A stretch of DNA of 64,000 nucleotides from Thermoplasmata archaeon. Lineage in GTDB: Archaea > Thermoplasmatota > Thermoplasmata > Halarchaeoplasmatales > Halarchaeoplasmataceae. The stretch is from NCBI GenBank assembly GCA_003554965.1, contig PWHR01000085.1, positions 1 through 64,000 on the forward strand. Direction: 5' to 3'. Below, piece after piece: positions 15,681 to 25,568 of the stretch. Made by a program: the position numbers and the translations under genes. A model generated the notes under the pieces. The model made no database searches. It was given only the letters and a program-made list of their open reading frames with translations, and was not told the DNA's origin. How positions within the stretch are numbered: position 1 is the first letter of the stretch; each line of letters begins with the position of its first letter.

Positions 15681-15992
15681 GTGGAGCTAGAGGAACTGCA
15701 GAGAGAAGTTATCCGGTTCAGAGACGAACGAGAGTGGGAAAGATTCCACACTCCTAAAGATCTGACTCTTTCGATATCCATAGAGGCTGCTGAACTACTG
15801 GAGCTTTTCCAGTGGAAGGAAGATTCATTGAAATCGATCGAAAAGGAAAGGATTCGGGAGGAGATGGCTGATGTGATGATATATCTTTTGATCCTAGCAG
15901 ATAGAGCAGATATCGATCTCGGCGAAGCGGTAAAAGAAAAAGTAAAAATGAATGAAGAAAAATATCCTCCCGACGAAGAGCATTTTAGCTAG
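15681..15992 (+). CDS. MazG-like nucleotide pyrophosphohydrolase
   Basis: This 103-residue protein belongs to the all-alpha NTP pyrophosphatase superfamily, closest to the RS21-C6/dCTPase group. The metal site is formed by EAAELLELFQW (residues about 31-41) and EEMADVMIYLLILAD (about 60-74), with the terminal KMNEEKYP helix. It likely hydrolyses non-canonical or excess (deoxy)nucleoside triphosphates to monophosphates. It starts at GTG with no ribosome site and probably has little or no leader. Confidence 0.85.
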   Translation: MELEELQREVIRFRDEREWERFHTPKDLTLSISIEAAELLELFQWKEDSLKSIEKERIREEMADVMIYLLILADRADIDLGEAVKEKVKMNEEKYPPDEEHFS

Positions 15993-16032
15993 AAGCAAAA
16001 GATTTTTATCTACAGAATTGAGAGGAGAATCC

Positions 16033-16800
16033 ATGCCTGGAAAAAAAAGTAGGGATGACCTGTTGAAAGAGCGGATCCATATCCCCGGTAGGAAGACCTA
16101 TGAAGAGGTCTTCGACAAAAGGACTCTGATGGAGCTCTATAATCTGATGAAAGACGGTGTTATAGATATACTAGATTTTCCGATATCGACCGGAAAGGAG
16201 GCCAAAGTTTTCAAAGGGGAACAGAAAGATGGTACTCCCGTTGCGGTAAAGATAATGAGGATAAATACTGCCGTGTTCCGAAAATATAGAAGATACATCG
16301 AAGGTGATTACAGATTTAAAGACGTACCTAGGGGGGTGAAGATGATATACTCCTGGACCAGGAAGGAGTTCTCCAACCTCAGGGTGATGCACAAGAACGG
16401 CGTAAGAGTACCTGAGCCTATCTCATTCTCGAAGAACATACTGGTCATGGAGTACTTAGATCATAGGGACTTCCCAGCACCGATGCTCAAAGATGTAGAT
16501 ATAGATCAAGAGGACATGGAGTACGTATGCAAGAACATTTTGGATTACATGGAGATCCTTTACAAAGAAGTTAACATGGTCCATGGAGATCTCAGCGAAT
16601 TCAATATATTGATTTCAAAAAGTTATCCTTATTTGATCGATGTTTCACAGTCCGTTTTCATGGATCATCCAGAAGCGATAGATTTATTGGGGAGGGACAT
16701 AAAGAACATAGTGAGATACTTCGGTTCCAATAACGTGGATATCACTGAGGAAGAAGTGATGGAGAAAATAGGTATGGATAAAGAATTGATGGAGATGTGA
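16033..16800 (+). CDS. rio1: RIO1-type atypical serine protein kinase
   Basis: This 255-residue kinase/ATPase acts in small ribosomal subunit maturation. It shows the RIO1 nucleotide loop STGKEAKVFKGEQ, the catalytic Lys in VAVKIMRINTAVFR, the catalytic loop VHGDLSEFNILI, and the metal-binding LIDVSQSV. ATG 16033 is chosen because AGAGGAGAAT lies just upstream; a longer reading from 15952 would overlap the MazG-like gene. The next gene, a KH protein also of ribosome assembly, starts 4 bases after the stop; the rio1-KH pair is conserved in archaea. Confidence 0.92.
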   Translation: MPGKKSRDDLLKERIHIPGRKTYEEVFDKRTLMELYNLMKDGVIDILDFPISTGKEAKVFKGEQKDGTPVAVKIMRINTAVFRKYRRYIEGDYRFKDVPRGVKMIYSWTRKEFSNLRVMHKNGVRVPEPISFSKNILVMEYLDHRDFPAPMLKDVDIDQEDMEYVCKNILDYMEILYKEVNMVHGDLSEFNILISKSYPYLIDVSQSVFMDHPEAIDLLGRDIKNIVRYFGSNNVDITEEEVMEKIGMDKELMEM

Positions 16801-16804
16801 GACG

Positions 16805-17368
16805 ATGCCGAGTATGAAGATACCCAAGAAAAGGATTGGTGTTCTGATAGGAAAGAATGGGAGCGTGAAGGAGAAGATAGAAGAGGAAAGCGGAGCCGAA
16901 CTGGAAATAGACTCAAAAAACGGTGAAGTGGATATCGACGTAAGAGATATTGAGGATCCGATATTATCTTTGAAGGTCGAGGATGTTGTCAAAGCAATCG
17001 GAAGGGGTTTCAATCCCGAGAAAGCTATCGAGATACTGAGAGATGGAGTGGATTTTGCTCTTTTAGATATAAGGGACTGGGTCGGTAAAAATACGAACGC
17101 TGTTCACAGGATGAGAGGAAGAGTTATAGGAAAGAACGGTAGGACCAGAGAGCTCATAGAGGAGCTGACTGAGACCTACGTTTCGGTGATGGGTAATACC
17201 GTCGGTATAATAGGACCGAGTTTCCAGGCCAATATAGCGAGGAGAGCTGTAGAGATGCTGCTGGAAGGTAGGGAACACGCTACGGTTTACAAATATTTAG
17301 AAGATAACAGAGAAAAGATAAAGTTAGAGCAGAGTGGATTTCATCTCGAGAAGAGAAAGAATCCATAA
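16805..17368 (+). CDS. KH-domain RNA-binding protein (Pno1/Dim2-like)
   Basis: This 187-residue protein has two KH domains. The first has IGVLIGKNGSVKEKIEEESG (residues about 10-29) and the second MRGRVIGKNGRTRELIEEL (about 100-118), each with a GxxG loop. Archaeal members correspond to eukaryotic Pno1/Dim2, which binds near the 3' end of pre-16S rRNA. The position immediately after rio1 supports a ribosome-assembly role. Confidence 0.88.
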   Translation: MPSMKIPKKRIGVLIGKNGSVKEKIEEESGAELEIDSKNGEVDIDVRDIEDPILSLKVEDVVKAIGRGFNPEKAIEILRDGVDFALLDIRDWVGKNTNAVHRMRGRVIGKNGRTRELIEELTETYVSVMGNTVGIIGPSFQANIARRAVEMLLEGREHATVYKYLEDNREKIKLEQSGFHLEKRKNP

Positions 17369-17409
17369 TTTTAATATATCTCTCGAGAAGTGTGCACCTG
17401 GTGTATTAG

Positions 17410-18324
17410 ATGACAGTGAAATTGAATTTAGAAGAACTGCGCTTCGGTGAAGAACTGATCGAAAGAGGTTTTGGTCATTTGAGCGAGGGCGGTGTGATAA
17501 TGGATGTGACCGATAGGGAAGAAGCCGTGATAGCTGAAGAAGCTGGTGCCGTCTCGGTGATGGCTTTGGAACAAGTCCCCGCTGATATAAGAGACGTCGG
17601 CGGCGTCGCTAGGATGGCTGATCCCGCAAAGATCAAGGAGATAGTTGAAGCTGTTGACATACCTGTTATGGCGAAATGCAGGATAGGACACGAATCTGAA
17701 GCGAAGGTCTTGGAAGCTTTAAATGTTGATATGATTGATGAATCAGAGGTTTTGACACCTGCCGATCCTTTTTATCATGTTGATAAAGCCAAGTTCGAAA
17801 CACCCTTCGTCTGCGGATGTAGAGACTTGGGCGAGGCTTTGCGCAGGATTGGAGAAGGTGCTGCGATGATTAGGACTAAAGGGGAGGCAGGAACCGGAAA
17901 TATAATCGAAGCTGTCAGACATCAGAGGACCGTGATGACCGAGATCAGAGAATTGAAGGAAAAAGATAAGATGGAGATCAACGACGTAGCCAAAGAGTAC
18001 GGCGTGAGTCCCGATCTTGTCCGGGAGGTTGCGGAAAGACAGAGATTGCCTGTGATCAATTACGCCGCTGGTGGTATCGCGACTCCTGCGGATGCGGCCC
18101 TGATGATGCAGCTTGGAACCGACGGTGTTTTCGTTGGCAGCGGAGTCTTCAAATCAGAGAATCCAGAAAGGATGGGCAGAGCTATGGTCAAGGCAGTTGA
18201 ATATCATGACGATCCAGAGAAGATAGCCGAAATATCCGAAGGACTCGGGAAGGCCATGCACGGTAAAGATGTTGATAGTCTTCCGGAAGAAGAGATGCTG
18301 CAGGAGAGAGAATCTAGCAGATGA
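17410..18324 (+). CDS. pdxS: pyridoxal 5'-phosphate synthase lyase subunit PdxS
   Basis: PdxS makes vitamin B6 directly from ribose 5-phosphate, glyceraldehyde 3-phosphate and ammonia. This 304-residue TIM barrel has the strongly conserved [13 protein letters not shown], the [14 protein letters not shown] segment with its active-site Lys, and [16 protein letters not shown]. The C-terminal [18 protein letters not shown] phosphate site is intact. The glutaminase partner PdxT is not in this window. A TATA-like box (TTTTAATATATC, about 17370) lies ahead of the gene. Confidence 0.95.
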   Translation: MTVKLNLEELRFGEELIERGFGHLSEGGVIMDVTDREEAVIAEEAGAVSVMALEQVPADIRDVGGVARMADPAKIKEIVEAVDIPVMAKCRIGHESEAKVLEALNVDMIDESEVLTPADPFYHVDKAKFETPFVCGCRDLGEALRRIGEGAAMIRTKGEAGTGNIIEAVRHQRTVMTEIRELKEKDKMEINDVAKEYGVSPDLVREVAERQRLPVINYAAGGIATPADAALMMQLGTDGVFVGSGVFKSENPERMGRAMVKAVEYHDDPEKIAEISEGLGKAMHGKDVDSLPEEEMLQERESSR

Positions 18325-18397
18325 TCGGATCAACTTTCACCGACCCCCTTCCAGAAAGTTTATGAACCTCAAGCTTTTAAAGGTTTGACGAGAGCTT

Positions 18398-20305
18398 ATG
18401 GCTTCCATCGCAGAGGAACTAGCAGAGAAACAGCAGGAGATATCCGTAGGAGAATTTTTCGAAAGGAACAAACATATTCTGGGATTCGATTCTCTCACCA
18501 AATCCTTGGTTACCGCGGTAAAAGAAGGTGTCGATAATTCTCTTGATGCTTGCGAAGAGGCGGAGATCCTTCCCGAAATCAAAGTAAAAATAGAAGAAGT
18601 GAACGATAGAGAGTACAAGATTTCTGTAGAAGATAACGGCCCGGGTATAGTAAAGAGAAAAGTTCCAGAAGTTTTTGGTAAATTATTATACGGATCGAGA
18701 TTCCACGAGATAAGCCAGAGTAGAGGGCAGCAGGGCATCGGTGTTTCAGCGGTAGTTATGTACGGTCAATTGACTACAGGTAAGGCCACCCTCGTAAGAT
18801 CGAAGGTCAAGGAGAAGGACTATGCTAACGAGATGAAGATAACTTTGGACACTAAAAACAACGAACCGGAAGTATTGGACGAGGAGGTAGTTATCTGGGA
18901 AGGAAAGGACCACGGTATGAGATTTGAAACGACAATAAAAGGCCTTTTACGGCGGGGGAGACATTCGGTCTTCGAGTACCTGAAAAATACGGCGATAGTA
19001 AATCCACATGCACGGATAGAATACGTAAGGAACGGGAACACCACGGTCTTCAAAAGGGCTACGGATCAACTTCCAGAAAAAACTAAAGCGGTGCAGCCTC
19101 ACCTCAAAGGTATCGAACTGGGAACCTTGGCTAAGATGGCAAAGAATTCAAAGAGAAGAACGTTGAAATCCTTCTTGAAGCACGAATTCAGCAGGATAAG
19201 TTACAGTAAAGCTGAGGAGATATGTGAATATGCAGGGATCGACAAAAAGACCAACCCAGGTGAGCTTGAAGTCGAAGATTGTAAAGACATACTGAAGGCT
19301 GCGGAGAAAGTCAAACTGATGGCTCCTAAAACGGATTGTTTATCTCCTATCAAGGGGATGCTCATAAAGAAAGGACTAAAGAATGTCCTGAAAGGAAAAC
19401 ACCCAGATTATTACGCTCCACCTACTACTAGGGATCCAGAGGTCTTCTCAGGTAATCCATTCCAGGTCGAAGTGGGTCTTGTCTATGGCGGTGATCTTCC
19501 GAAGGATGGTCCGATTAATGTTCTGAGGTTCGCTAATAGAGTTCCACTGATGTACAAGAAAGGAGGATGTGCAGTGACCAGCGCCATAAAAAATATAGAC
19601 TGGAGGATCTACGGACTCGATCAGAGAGGCGGTAAAGGCATGCCTAAAGGCCCTGCGGTGGTGCTAGTGCACGTGGCTTCCACTAGAGTGCCCTTCACTT
19701 CAGAAGCGAAGGAAGCGATAGCCGATATACCTGAGGTTATCGACGAGATAGAAAAGGGTTTGAGGGAGTGTGCGCGAAGCCTAAGAACTCACCTTAACAG
19801 GGAGAAAAAGAGAAAGAAAGTGAAGAAGAAATTCACGGTCGTTAATGACATACTGCCGATGATAGCGGAAAAGTCAGCCCAGATCGTTGGAAAAGAGACC
19901 CCCGAGTTGAGCAAATCCATGACCAAGATAATGGGTGTCGTTTACGTGGATAAAAACTACGAATGGGATAATGGTGTGTGTAAGATCGACATCGAGATAA
20001 TGAATTACACTCCAAAAGAGAAGGATATGAATCTCTTTTTTGAAAAGCCGTATCCTGAAACAGAACTGCTCTCTTCGAACGAAGAACCGGCTCATCAGGG
20101 TGATCATCTCGAGTGGAAACTCGAATCTTTGAAACCTTCTGAAAAGAGAAAGATCAGTATCGAATTCGACGGGGGTCTCGAAAAGGACGATCTGGACGGC
20201 ACGGACGTTTATATAGAGGGCATCACTGAAACCAAGTTGATCGGTGCTGAACCTCTGCCGGATGACTGGGATATAGAGCTAGCTGAGATAAAGGAGGGTC
20301 AATGA
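18398..20305 (+). CDS. top6B: type II DNA topoisomerase VI subunit B
   Basis: This is the ATPase subunit of topoisomerase VI, 635 residues. The GHKL ATP-binding fold shows [15 protein letters not shown] (about residues 46-60), VEDNGPGI, and the lid [15 protein letters not shown]. An H2TH segment (about 235-305) and the transducer domain with its catalytic [18 protein letters not shown] loop follow. The C-terminal extension is an Ig-like domain. The TGA overlaps the ATG of subunit A, so the two are cotranscribed. The enzyme relaxes and decatenates DNA; its presence argues against Thermoplasmatales, which use gyrase instead. Confidence 0.96.
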   Translation: MASIAEELAEKQQEISVGEFFERNKHILGFDSLTKSLVTAVKEGVDNSLDACEEAEILPEIKVKIEEVNDREYKISVEDNGPGIVKRKVPEVFGKLLYGSRFHEISQSRGQQGIGVSAVVMYGQLTTGKATLVRSKVKEKDYANEMKITLDTKNNEPEVLDEEVVIWEGKDHGMRFETTIKGLLRRGRHSVFEYLKNTAIVNPHARIEYVRNGNTTVFKRATDQLPEKTKAVQPHLKGIELGTLAKMAKNSKRRTLKSFLKHEFSRISYSKAEEICEYAGIDKKTNPGELEVEDCKDILKAAEKVKLMAPKTDCLSPIKGMLIKKGLKNVLKGKHPDYYAPPTTRDPEVFSGNPFQVEVGLVYGGDLPKDGPINVLRFANRVPLMYKKGGCAVTSAIKNIDWRIYGLDQRGGKGMPKGPAVVLVHVASTRVPFTSEAKEAIADIPEVIDEIEKGLRECARSLRTHLNREKKRKKVKKKFTVVNDILPMIAEKSAQIVGKETPELSKSMTKIMGVVYVDKNYEWDNGVCKIDIEIMNYTPKEKDMNLFFEKPYPETELLSSNEEPAHQGDHLEWKLESLKPSEKRKISIEFDGGLEKDDLDGTDVYIEGITETKLIGAEPLPDDWDIELAEIKEGQ

Positions 20306-21408
20306 TGAAGGAGAAATATAAGGACAGGTACGAAGATGCACTCAATGAGCTGAAAGGTATAGCAGAAAAGTTCTACGAGCAGTTGGAGGACGGGGAAGTA
20401 CCAAACATGAGGATACCGACCCGTTCTAAATCTAATATAGAATTGGACCGAAGAGAAGGCGTATGGAAACTTGGAGATTCTAAAACTAGAAGGTCCGCAA
20501 AGAAACTGAAAAGTGCAAGGATGCTTTTGCGGACTCTCTACATGTTAGAACTCATACAGGACATGATAGAGGAGGATAAATCCTCCACGTTGAGAGAGAT
20601 GTATTACATCTCTGAAGGATGGGATAAAGCGGAGTTCAGCAAGCAGAGCGAGTCGGATAGTCTAGCTGAAGATATGGAGTTGGTGACTGGCTGTTTAAGA
20701 GAGGATTTCAAACTCAGACCTGAGGAAGACGGTGCAAGATTGATAGGAGATATCACCGTGGAAGAGGTGAACAGGAAAGGAGAAATAAGAGAGATAAACT
20801 GCAGAGACGATGTAGGAGATTCCGGTTACACCATCCCCTATAATGTAGAATCCGATAAAGTGACATTTGGTGATGTCAACGTTGACTTCTTGATAGCTAT
20901 AGAAACTGGCGGTATGTTCGATAGATTGGTGGAGAACGGTTTTGATGAAGAAGCTAACGCTCTGCTGGTACATCTAAAGGGACAGCCAGCAAGGGCAACG
21001 AGAAGAGTGATCAAAAGATTGAGCGAGGAAGAGGACGTGCCCGTGGTGGTTTTCACGGATGCGGATCCTTGGAGCTTCAGGATCTTCGCTTCTGTGGCAT
21101 ACGGTGCAATAAATACAGCGTATCTTTCCGATTTTCTAGCGACTCCGACCGCGGAATACATAGGCATCACGGCGAGCGACATCATGACCTATGATCTGCC
21201 GACGGATAAGCTTTCGAAGAACGACAGGAAAGCTCTAGAGCAGGAACTTGAAGATCCCCGATTCGATACTGACTTCTGGAAAGAAGAGATAGAGACGATG
21301 TTGGATATCAACAAAAAGGCAGAGCAGCAGGCGCTAGCAAAGTACGGATTGGACTACGTGACCGATACTTACCTTCCGGAAAAATTAGAGCAGATGGGAT
21401 TGATGTAG
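20302..21408 (+). CDS. top6A: type II DNA topoisomerase VI subunit A
   Basis: This 368-residue Spo11-like cleavage subunit has a winged-helix 5Y-CAP domain with the catalytic Tyr in [11 protein letters not shown] (about residues 97-107) and the Toprim domain with the acidic triad region [12 protein letters not shown] (about 249-260) and the Glu in AIETGGMFD. Two adjacent ATG codons are possible at the start (20302 and 20305). The gene overlaps top6B by 4 bases. Confidence 0.96.
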   Translation: MMKEKYKDRYEDALNELKGIAEKFYEQLEDGEVPNMRIPTRSKSNIELDRREGVWKLGDSKTRRSAKKLKSARMLLRTLYMLELIQDMIEEDKSSTLREMYYISEGWDKAEFSKQSESDSLAEDMELVTGCLREDFKLRPEEDGARLIGDITVEEVNRKGEIREINCRDDVGDSGYTIPYNVESDKVTFGDVNVDFLIAIETGGMFDRLVENGFDEEANALLVHLKGQPARATRRVIKRLSEEEDVPVVVFTDADPWSFRIFASVAYGAINTAYLSDFLATPTAEYIGITASDIMTYDLPTDKLSKNDRKALEQELEDPRFDTDFWKEEIETMLDINKKAEQQALAKYGLDYVTDTYLPEKLEQMGLM

Positions 21409-21420
21409 ATATACCACATT

Positions 21421-22026
21421 TCAACGTATCCTTTTTGCATAGATCCTTTTTATGTCTTCGGCTTTGACTTTTCCATCTTTTTCCATACCATCATGGGTAA
21501 GTATACGGTGGATGACCGCTTCATCTTTGTCGAACTCCAGCATGTCGTTCACATAGAACTCTTCCTCAGGAACGACCTCTAGAATTTCTGATGAACTGCT
21601 CCTTCCTTTATTGACTGTTACCTTAACGCGGACCTTGTCGTGTTTTTTAGCCCATATAGTCTTGATATCCTCCACCTTTGAGGAGTCTGTTCTTGCGATG
21701 CCGTCCTCTTTTTTCTGAGCTATAGATGTCACCTTTACAGTGGATTCATCCAAGATCAGCTCGTCATCTTTGTGGATCCATTCGTCCGGGTAGAGTGAGA
21801 TCTTATCTTTATTAGATTCATCCTTCCAGCTCACCACTATGGGCACATCGATCGCTTTCTTTTCTCTGATCGTTCTATGCTCCGTGGTACCGCACTCTTC
21901 GCATTTGACGATGCCGTCGATGGTCACTTCTTCTCCTTTAGTTCCCAGTTCTCCTTTCAAGATCTCATGAAGGGTCTCCTCCCCACAGACTGAACATTCA
22001 AGATAATATGAATTTGGAACTTTCAT
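21421..22026 (-). CDS. HVO_0476-family zinc-finger protein
   Basis: This 201-residue protein has two CxxC knuckles at the N-terminus (CSVCGEE and CEECGTT) forming a zinc ribbon, followed by beta-rich domains with the conserved ...DDELILDESTVKVTSI and the RIYAKRIR end. It matches the archaeal family named for Haloferax HVO_0476. The biochemical function of the family is unknown to me. It converges on top6A with a 12-base gap, and its start is 49 bases from the end of the rhomboid gene on the same strand. Confidence 0.8.
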   Translation of the reverse strand: MKVPNSYYLECSVCGEETLHEILKGELGTKGEEVTIDGIVKCEECGTTEHRTIREKKAIDVPIVVSWKDESNKDKISLYPDEWIHKDDELILDESTVKVTSIAQKKEDGIARTDSSKVEDIKTIWAKKHDKVRVKVTVNKGRSSSSEILEVVPEEEFYVNDMLEFDKDEAVIHRILTHDGMEKDGKVKAEDIKRIYAKRIR

Positions 22027-22075
22027 CTCTATCCACCTTCTATTTCTCTTTTTTAACCTTATATCTGCGGTTATA

Positions 22076-23005
22076 TCAATCTTCCCATAACTCGAAGCCG
22101 CACTCGCATTCGCTATTATTCATATCTCTTCCACATTTGGGGCAGGAAGATATCTCGATCAGATATTCGGCCCAAGCTTCTGCGACATCTCTTTCGTCAG
22201 ATTCCACTACTCTTTCATAGATCTCCTTCTGCTCCTCTGTTCTCACCAAGGGTTTCAATTTGGTGTAATCCCGTGTTGGTCCTTCCTTGACATCCATTAT
22301 ACCTTTCTTTTTAGCATAGATGGCTAAAATTATACCGGCTAGAAAACCTGTGATGTGAGCTGCATGAGCTATCCCCTCAGGTTCTATCAAAGCTATTCCG
22401 GTCTGCATCATTACGAAAACACCGACGGCGATATCCACTCTGATCCTGGGCATCAAAATCGGGCCGAGAAGCATAGTTATCTTATCCCTAGGATAAAGAT
22501 AGACCAGAGTACCCATGATACCCCACACTGCCCCAGAAGCTCCCAAAGTAGGTATCGTTATACTCCCTGTCACCCAATTGAGTGAGTGTTGACCTAGAGT
22601 GGCGAAGATCCCTGTGGCGAAGTAAAATATGAATGTCCATTTTTTCCCCACTCTACTTTCGAGGGCCATCCCTATGAAAAAGAGGACTATCAGGTTCCCA
22701 AATATGTGCATAAAGCTAGCATGGGTAAACATGCTCGTCAGAAGTGTGTGAGCACGCGTAGGTAACTCACTCAGCAAAAGGTCGCGAGCCATGCTTGAAA
22801 GGATAGGGACGGTACCGTCTGCGTTTTGATAAAGTATCACCCGACTGAAGAGCTCCGGGCTGATATATCTATTTACCAGAAAAAAGATCAGCATATTTTG
22901 GATGATTATCACCTGTACTAGAAGCATCTCTGTCTTCCAGGCATAAATCAGCCCACCGATTATGATAGAAAGTACCGTCAAGAGGACTAGTAAGTCTAGC
23001 ATCAC
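22076..23005 (-). CDS. rhomboid-family intramembrane serine protease with C-terminal zinc ribbon
   Basis: This 309-residue multi-pass membrane protein shows the rhomboid catalytic Ser motif TLGASGAVWG and the catalytic His in the late helix IAHAAHITGFLAGIIL. About six to seven helices span residues 1-245, and a HASFMHIFGNLIVLFFIG segment matches the conserved HxxxxHxxxN stretch. The tail carries CPKCGRDMNNSECECGF, a zinc ribbon not present in typical rhomboids. Substrates are unknown. Confidence 0.88.
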   Translation of the reverse strand: MMLDLLVLLTVLSIIIGGLIYAWKTEMLLVQVIIIQNMLIFFLVNRYISPELFSRVILYQNADGTVPILSSMARDLLLSELPTRAHTLLTSMFTHASFMHIFGNLIVLFFIGMALESRVGKKWTFIFYFATGIFATLGQHSLNWVTGSITIPTLGASGAVWGIMGTLVYLYPRDKITMLLGPILMPRIRVDIAVGVFVMMQTGIALIEPEGIAHAAHITGFLAGIILAIYAKKKGIMDVKEGPTRDYTKLKPLVRTEEQKEIYERVVESDERDVAEAWAEYLIEISSCPKCGRDMNNSECECGFELWED

Positions 23006-23021
23006 GTAGTTATCTTATCTT

Positions 23022-23909
23022 TTAAGATTTAGTATTATCCCTCTTACCATAGGCTTTTTCGGTTGTATTCCCTTCCATTAGGGGTATAGCAACATCTTTT
23101 TCTCTAGTGAGTTCTTTCGCTTTATCTCCTTTGATCATTCCCTGCTCTGTGACAAGGTAAATCTCGAATCTATTATCCAAAGGTACTGATTCAAAGTAAT
23201 CGTTGTGTACCTTTATATATTCCGAATCACTCGACCATACTTCTTCAGGTCCATGTTTTTCCTTTTCCTTCACTTCCAGACCTTTAGGCAGGAATTTAGA
23301 AGTATCAGCTAACACGTAGACAGGAACGTTTTCCAAGTCAGCGGACAAAACCAATGGGTAAGTGCCGATCTTGTTGATGAACAGGTCTTCAGTTACTGTA
23401 TCAGCGCCAACCATCACAGCATCCGCCCCATCCAAGCCCTTCACCACCGCTGCATCTATCCAGTAATGAACTATAGTATATTTAGATATCGTTTCTGCAG
23501 TCTTTCTCCCCTCTCGCTTAGGTCTAGATTCGAAAACTGTGACTTCATCTGCAGCCTTCAAGGTCTCTACCACTGTAGAACTGTAACTCAATGTTGCTAT
23601 ATGTGAAATAGAATCTTTCTCAATTACTCCTTTAGCCTCTTTAACGACCTTATCTTTCGCCCTTTTCAACCGACCTTTGAACCTTTTTGAAGCCCATCGA
23701 TGATCCTCTCCTTTTTTTATAGAAGTGAGGACTTGATTGGCCAGATTGATAAGGGATGTCATAGCTCTGCGGTTTTTTATGAGAGCGGCAGCGTATTCCT
23801 CAGCTTCTTCTTCATCCAATGCTCCTAGACTTTCAGCCGCTTCCAATGCCAGCTCTGAGGCTCCTTTCTCTGTGTCGTTGATTATCTCTTTTGCCGATCT
23901 ACATTCCAT
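23022..23909 (-). CDS. aIF-2B / eIF2B alpha-like family protein
   Basis: This 295-residue protein belongs to the eIF2B-alpha/MtnA/ribose-1,5-bisphosphate isomerase superfamily. The block GADTVTEDLFINKIGTYPLVLSA (about residues 168-190) and ESRPKREGR are typical. The catalytic Cys that isomerases carry in a THCNxG-like motif is absent: the segment reads THLSYSS-like (ATLSYSSTVVE), as in regulatory eIF2B subunits. I therefore favour a non-isomerase, regulatory or uncharacterised role. The C-terminus has a short extension past the usual end. Confidence 0.75.
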   Translation of the reverse strand: MECRSAKEIINDTEKGASELALEAAESLGALDEEEAEEYAAALIKNRRAMTSLINLANQVLTSIKKGEDHRWASKRFKGRLKRAKDKVVKEAKGVIEKDSISHIATLSYSSTVVETLKAADEVTVFESRPKREGRKTAETISKYTIVHYWIDAAVVKGLDGADAVMVGADTVTEDLFINKIGTYPLVLSADLENVPVYVLADTSKFLPKGLEVKEKEKHGPEEVWSSDSEYIKVHNDYFESVPLDNRFEIYLVTEQGMIKGDKAKELTREKDVAIPLMEGNTTEKAYGKRDNTKS

Positions 23910-24022
23910 GTTATACTAAAAAGAAGATACCGATATTTTTAGTTAATCGTCGATCGAGTCGATGATCAGAGTCAGTTTTATTAGTAACCCTATTGATTCA
24001 TTATATAGAAGGTGGAGCCCGA

Positions 24023-24190
24023 ATGAGAGAAACCGATATATCTCCTGGACTTCAGGAGTGCTACATGGAAGGGTGTGTGAGGAAACATTGCCCGAAATGT
24101 GGAGGTCATATTAGGAGGGTGAAATCCGAGCATGGAGAATTTTTTTGCGATTTCTGCGGTGAATATTTTGAGAAAGAAGAAGTAGAGTGA
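24023..24190 (+). CDS. small zinc-ribbon protein
   Basis: This 55-residue protein has CYMEGCVRKHCPKCGG...FFCDFCGEYF, with Cys pairs suited to bind one or two zinc ions, and an acidic tail. ATG 24023 is chosen for the GGTGGAG 7 bases upstream; a longer start at 23993 lacks such a site. No specific family is recognised. It lies just before mre11 but with a separate AT-rich spacer. Confidence 0.65.
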   Translation: MRETDISPGLQECYMEGCVRKHCPKCGGHIRRVKSEHGEFFCDFCGEYFEKEEVE

Positions 24191-24263
24191 TGACTTTTTT
24201 TTCCACTACTTTCACTTGGGTCCTCAGTAAAGATTTAAATCATCCTTCCCAATTCGTGGACCG

Positions 24264-25568
24264 ATGGTGAAGTTCGCTCATATCGCAGACTGTCATCTAG
24301 GCGCCTTCGGCCGCAATCCAGATCTCAGAGAATACAATCTGAAAGCTTTTGAAAAAGCGATAGATATCAGTATAGAAAGGGAAGTCGATTTCATCATCAT
24401 AGCCGGTGATCTTTTTCACAACCCACATCCAGACATGGACGTGGTAAATAGAGCGGTTCAAACATTGATGAGAGCTAGAAGAGAGAACATCAGGATCTAC
24501 TCGGTTTATGGTTCCCATGATTTCAACATAGCTAGGGCCTCTCTAATCGATGTTTTAGAGAGTGCGGAAGTGTTCAAGAAGGTCGTCAATTATCTGGAAG
24601 AGGAGAACAGACTGGTACTCAAAGAAGATCCCTCTGGAGTTTCTATCGCCGGATTGAGCGGAAGAAAGAACAGAGCGGATGTGAGCTATTTCGAGCAGAT
24701 AGATTTTTCTTTTCCGGCTGGAGATGATAAAAGCATATTTGTCTTCCATTCTCCCATCGCAGAATTGAAGCCGGCCGAGATACACGAGGAGAGGAGCCTC
24801 CCTCTCTCGTCTCTACCAGAAAATTTTGACTATTATGCTGGAGGGCATATACATATGAAGATAGCAGATAGTGATAACTCTATTTACTATCCCGGGCCGA
24901 CATTCGGCGCCTCTTATACCGATCTAGTGCGAGATGAAAGGGGTTTTTATCTGGTAGATGATTGGGAACCGGAATATATCAGGTTTGAAGAACCAGAGAT
25001 ATTATCGAAGCGTATAGACGCTGAAGGTCTGAAGATCGAAGAGTTGGAGGAAGAACTGGAAAGCCTTCTGAATGAACTGATGGAAGGGGATATCTTACTT
25101 TTGAAGGTTTTCGGTAGACTCTCTCAGGGAACCCCTTCAGATATAGATTTCAATGATATCAAAAGTCGGCTGAAAGGAAAAGGTTTCGATACGGTATATC
25201 TTAACAGGAGAGAACTCGATGGTGAGGAACTAGAGCATATCAAAGTGAAAGAAGAAAAAGAGGAGGAGATAGAGAGAAGATTGTTGGAAGAACAGGTTGG
25301 TGATGAGTTCGGTCAGAGTTTCGGACAGGAACTTCTAAAAGTGCTCAAGATGGAGAAAAAAGATGGGGAAACCGAACACGATTACGAGGAGCGTATATGG
25401 GAAGAGGTCTGGGAACTGGTAAAAAAGAGGGATGAATATGAGACCGGAACGGATGAGGCTGAAGGGAAAGAAAATACTGAGGGCCAATATGAAGAAAAAG
25501 AGTATTCACGAGAGAAAGGCGTTGGAGGCCAGATAACCTTGAGTGATTTCGGAGGTGACCGATCATAA
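24264..25568 (+). CDS. mre11: DNA double-strand break repair nuclease Mre11
   Basis: This 434-residue protein is the Mn2+-dependent nuclease of the Mre11-Rad50 complex, which processes DNA ends. Phosphoesterase motifs are intact: HIADCHLG (residues 6-13), IIAGDLFHNP, YGSHDFN, and GGHIHMK. The capping domain is followed by a long, highly charged C-terminal region (Glu/Lys-rich from about residue 320) that binds Rad50. A TATA-like AAGATTTAAATC lies about 30 bases upstream. The stop overlaps the probable rad50 start. Confidence 0.94.
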   Translation: MVKFAHIADCHLGAFGRNPDLREYNLKAFEKAIDISIEREVDFIIIAGDLFHNPHPDMDVVNRAVQTLMRARRENIRIYSVYGSHDFNIARASLIDVLESAEVFKKVVNYLEEENRLVLKEDPSGVSIAGLSGRKNRADVSYFEQIDFSFPAGDDKSIFVFHSPIAELKPAEIHEERSLPLSSLPENFDYYAGGHIHMKIADSDNSIYYPGPTFGASYTDLVRDERGFYLVDDWEPEYIRFEEPEILSKRIDAEGLKIEELEEELESLLNELMEGDILLLKVFGRLSQGTPSDIDFNDIKSRLKGKGFDTVYLNRRELDGEELEHIKVKEEKEEEIERRLLEEQVGDEFGQSFGQELLKVLKMEKKDGETEHDYEERIWEEVWELVKKRDEYETGTDEAEGKENTEGQYEEKEYSREKGVGGQITLSDFGGDRS

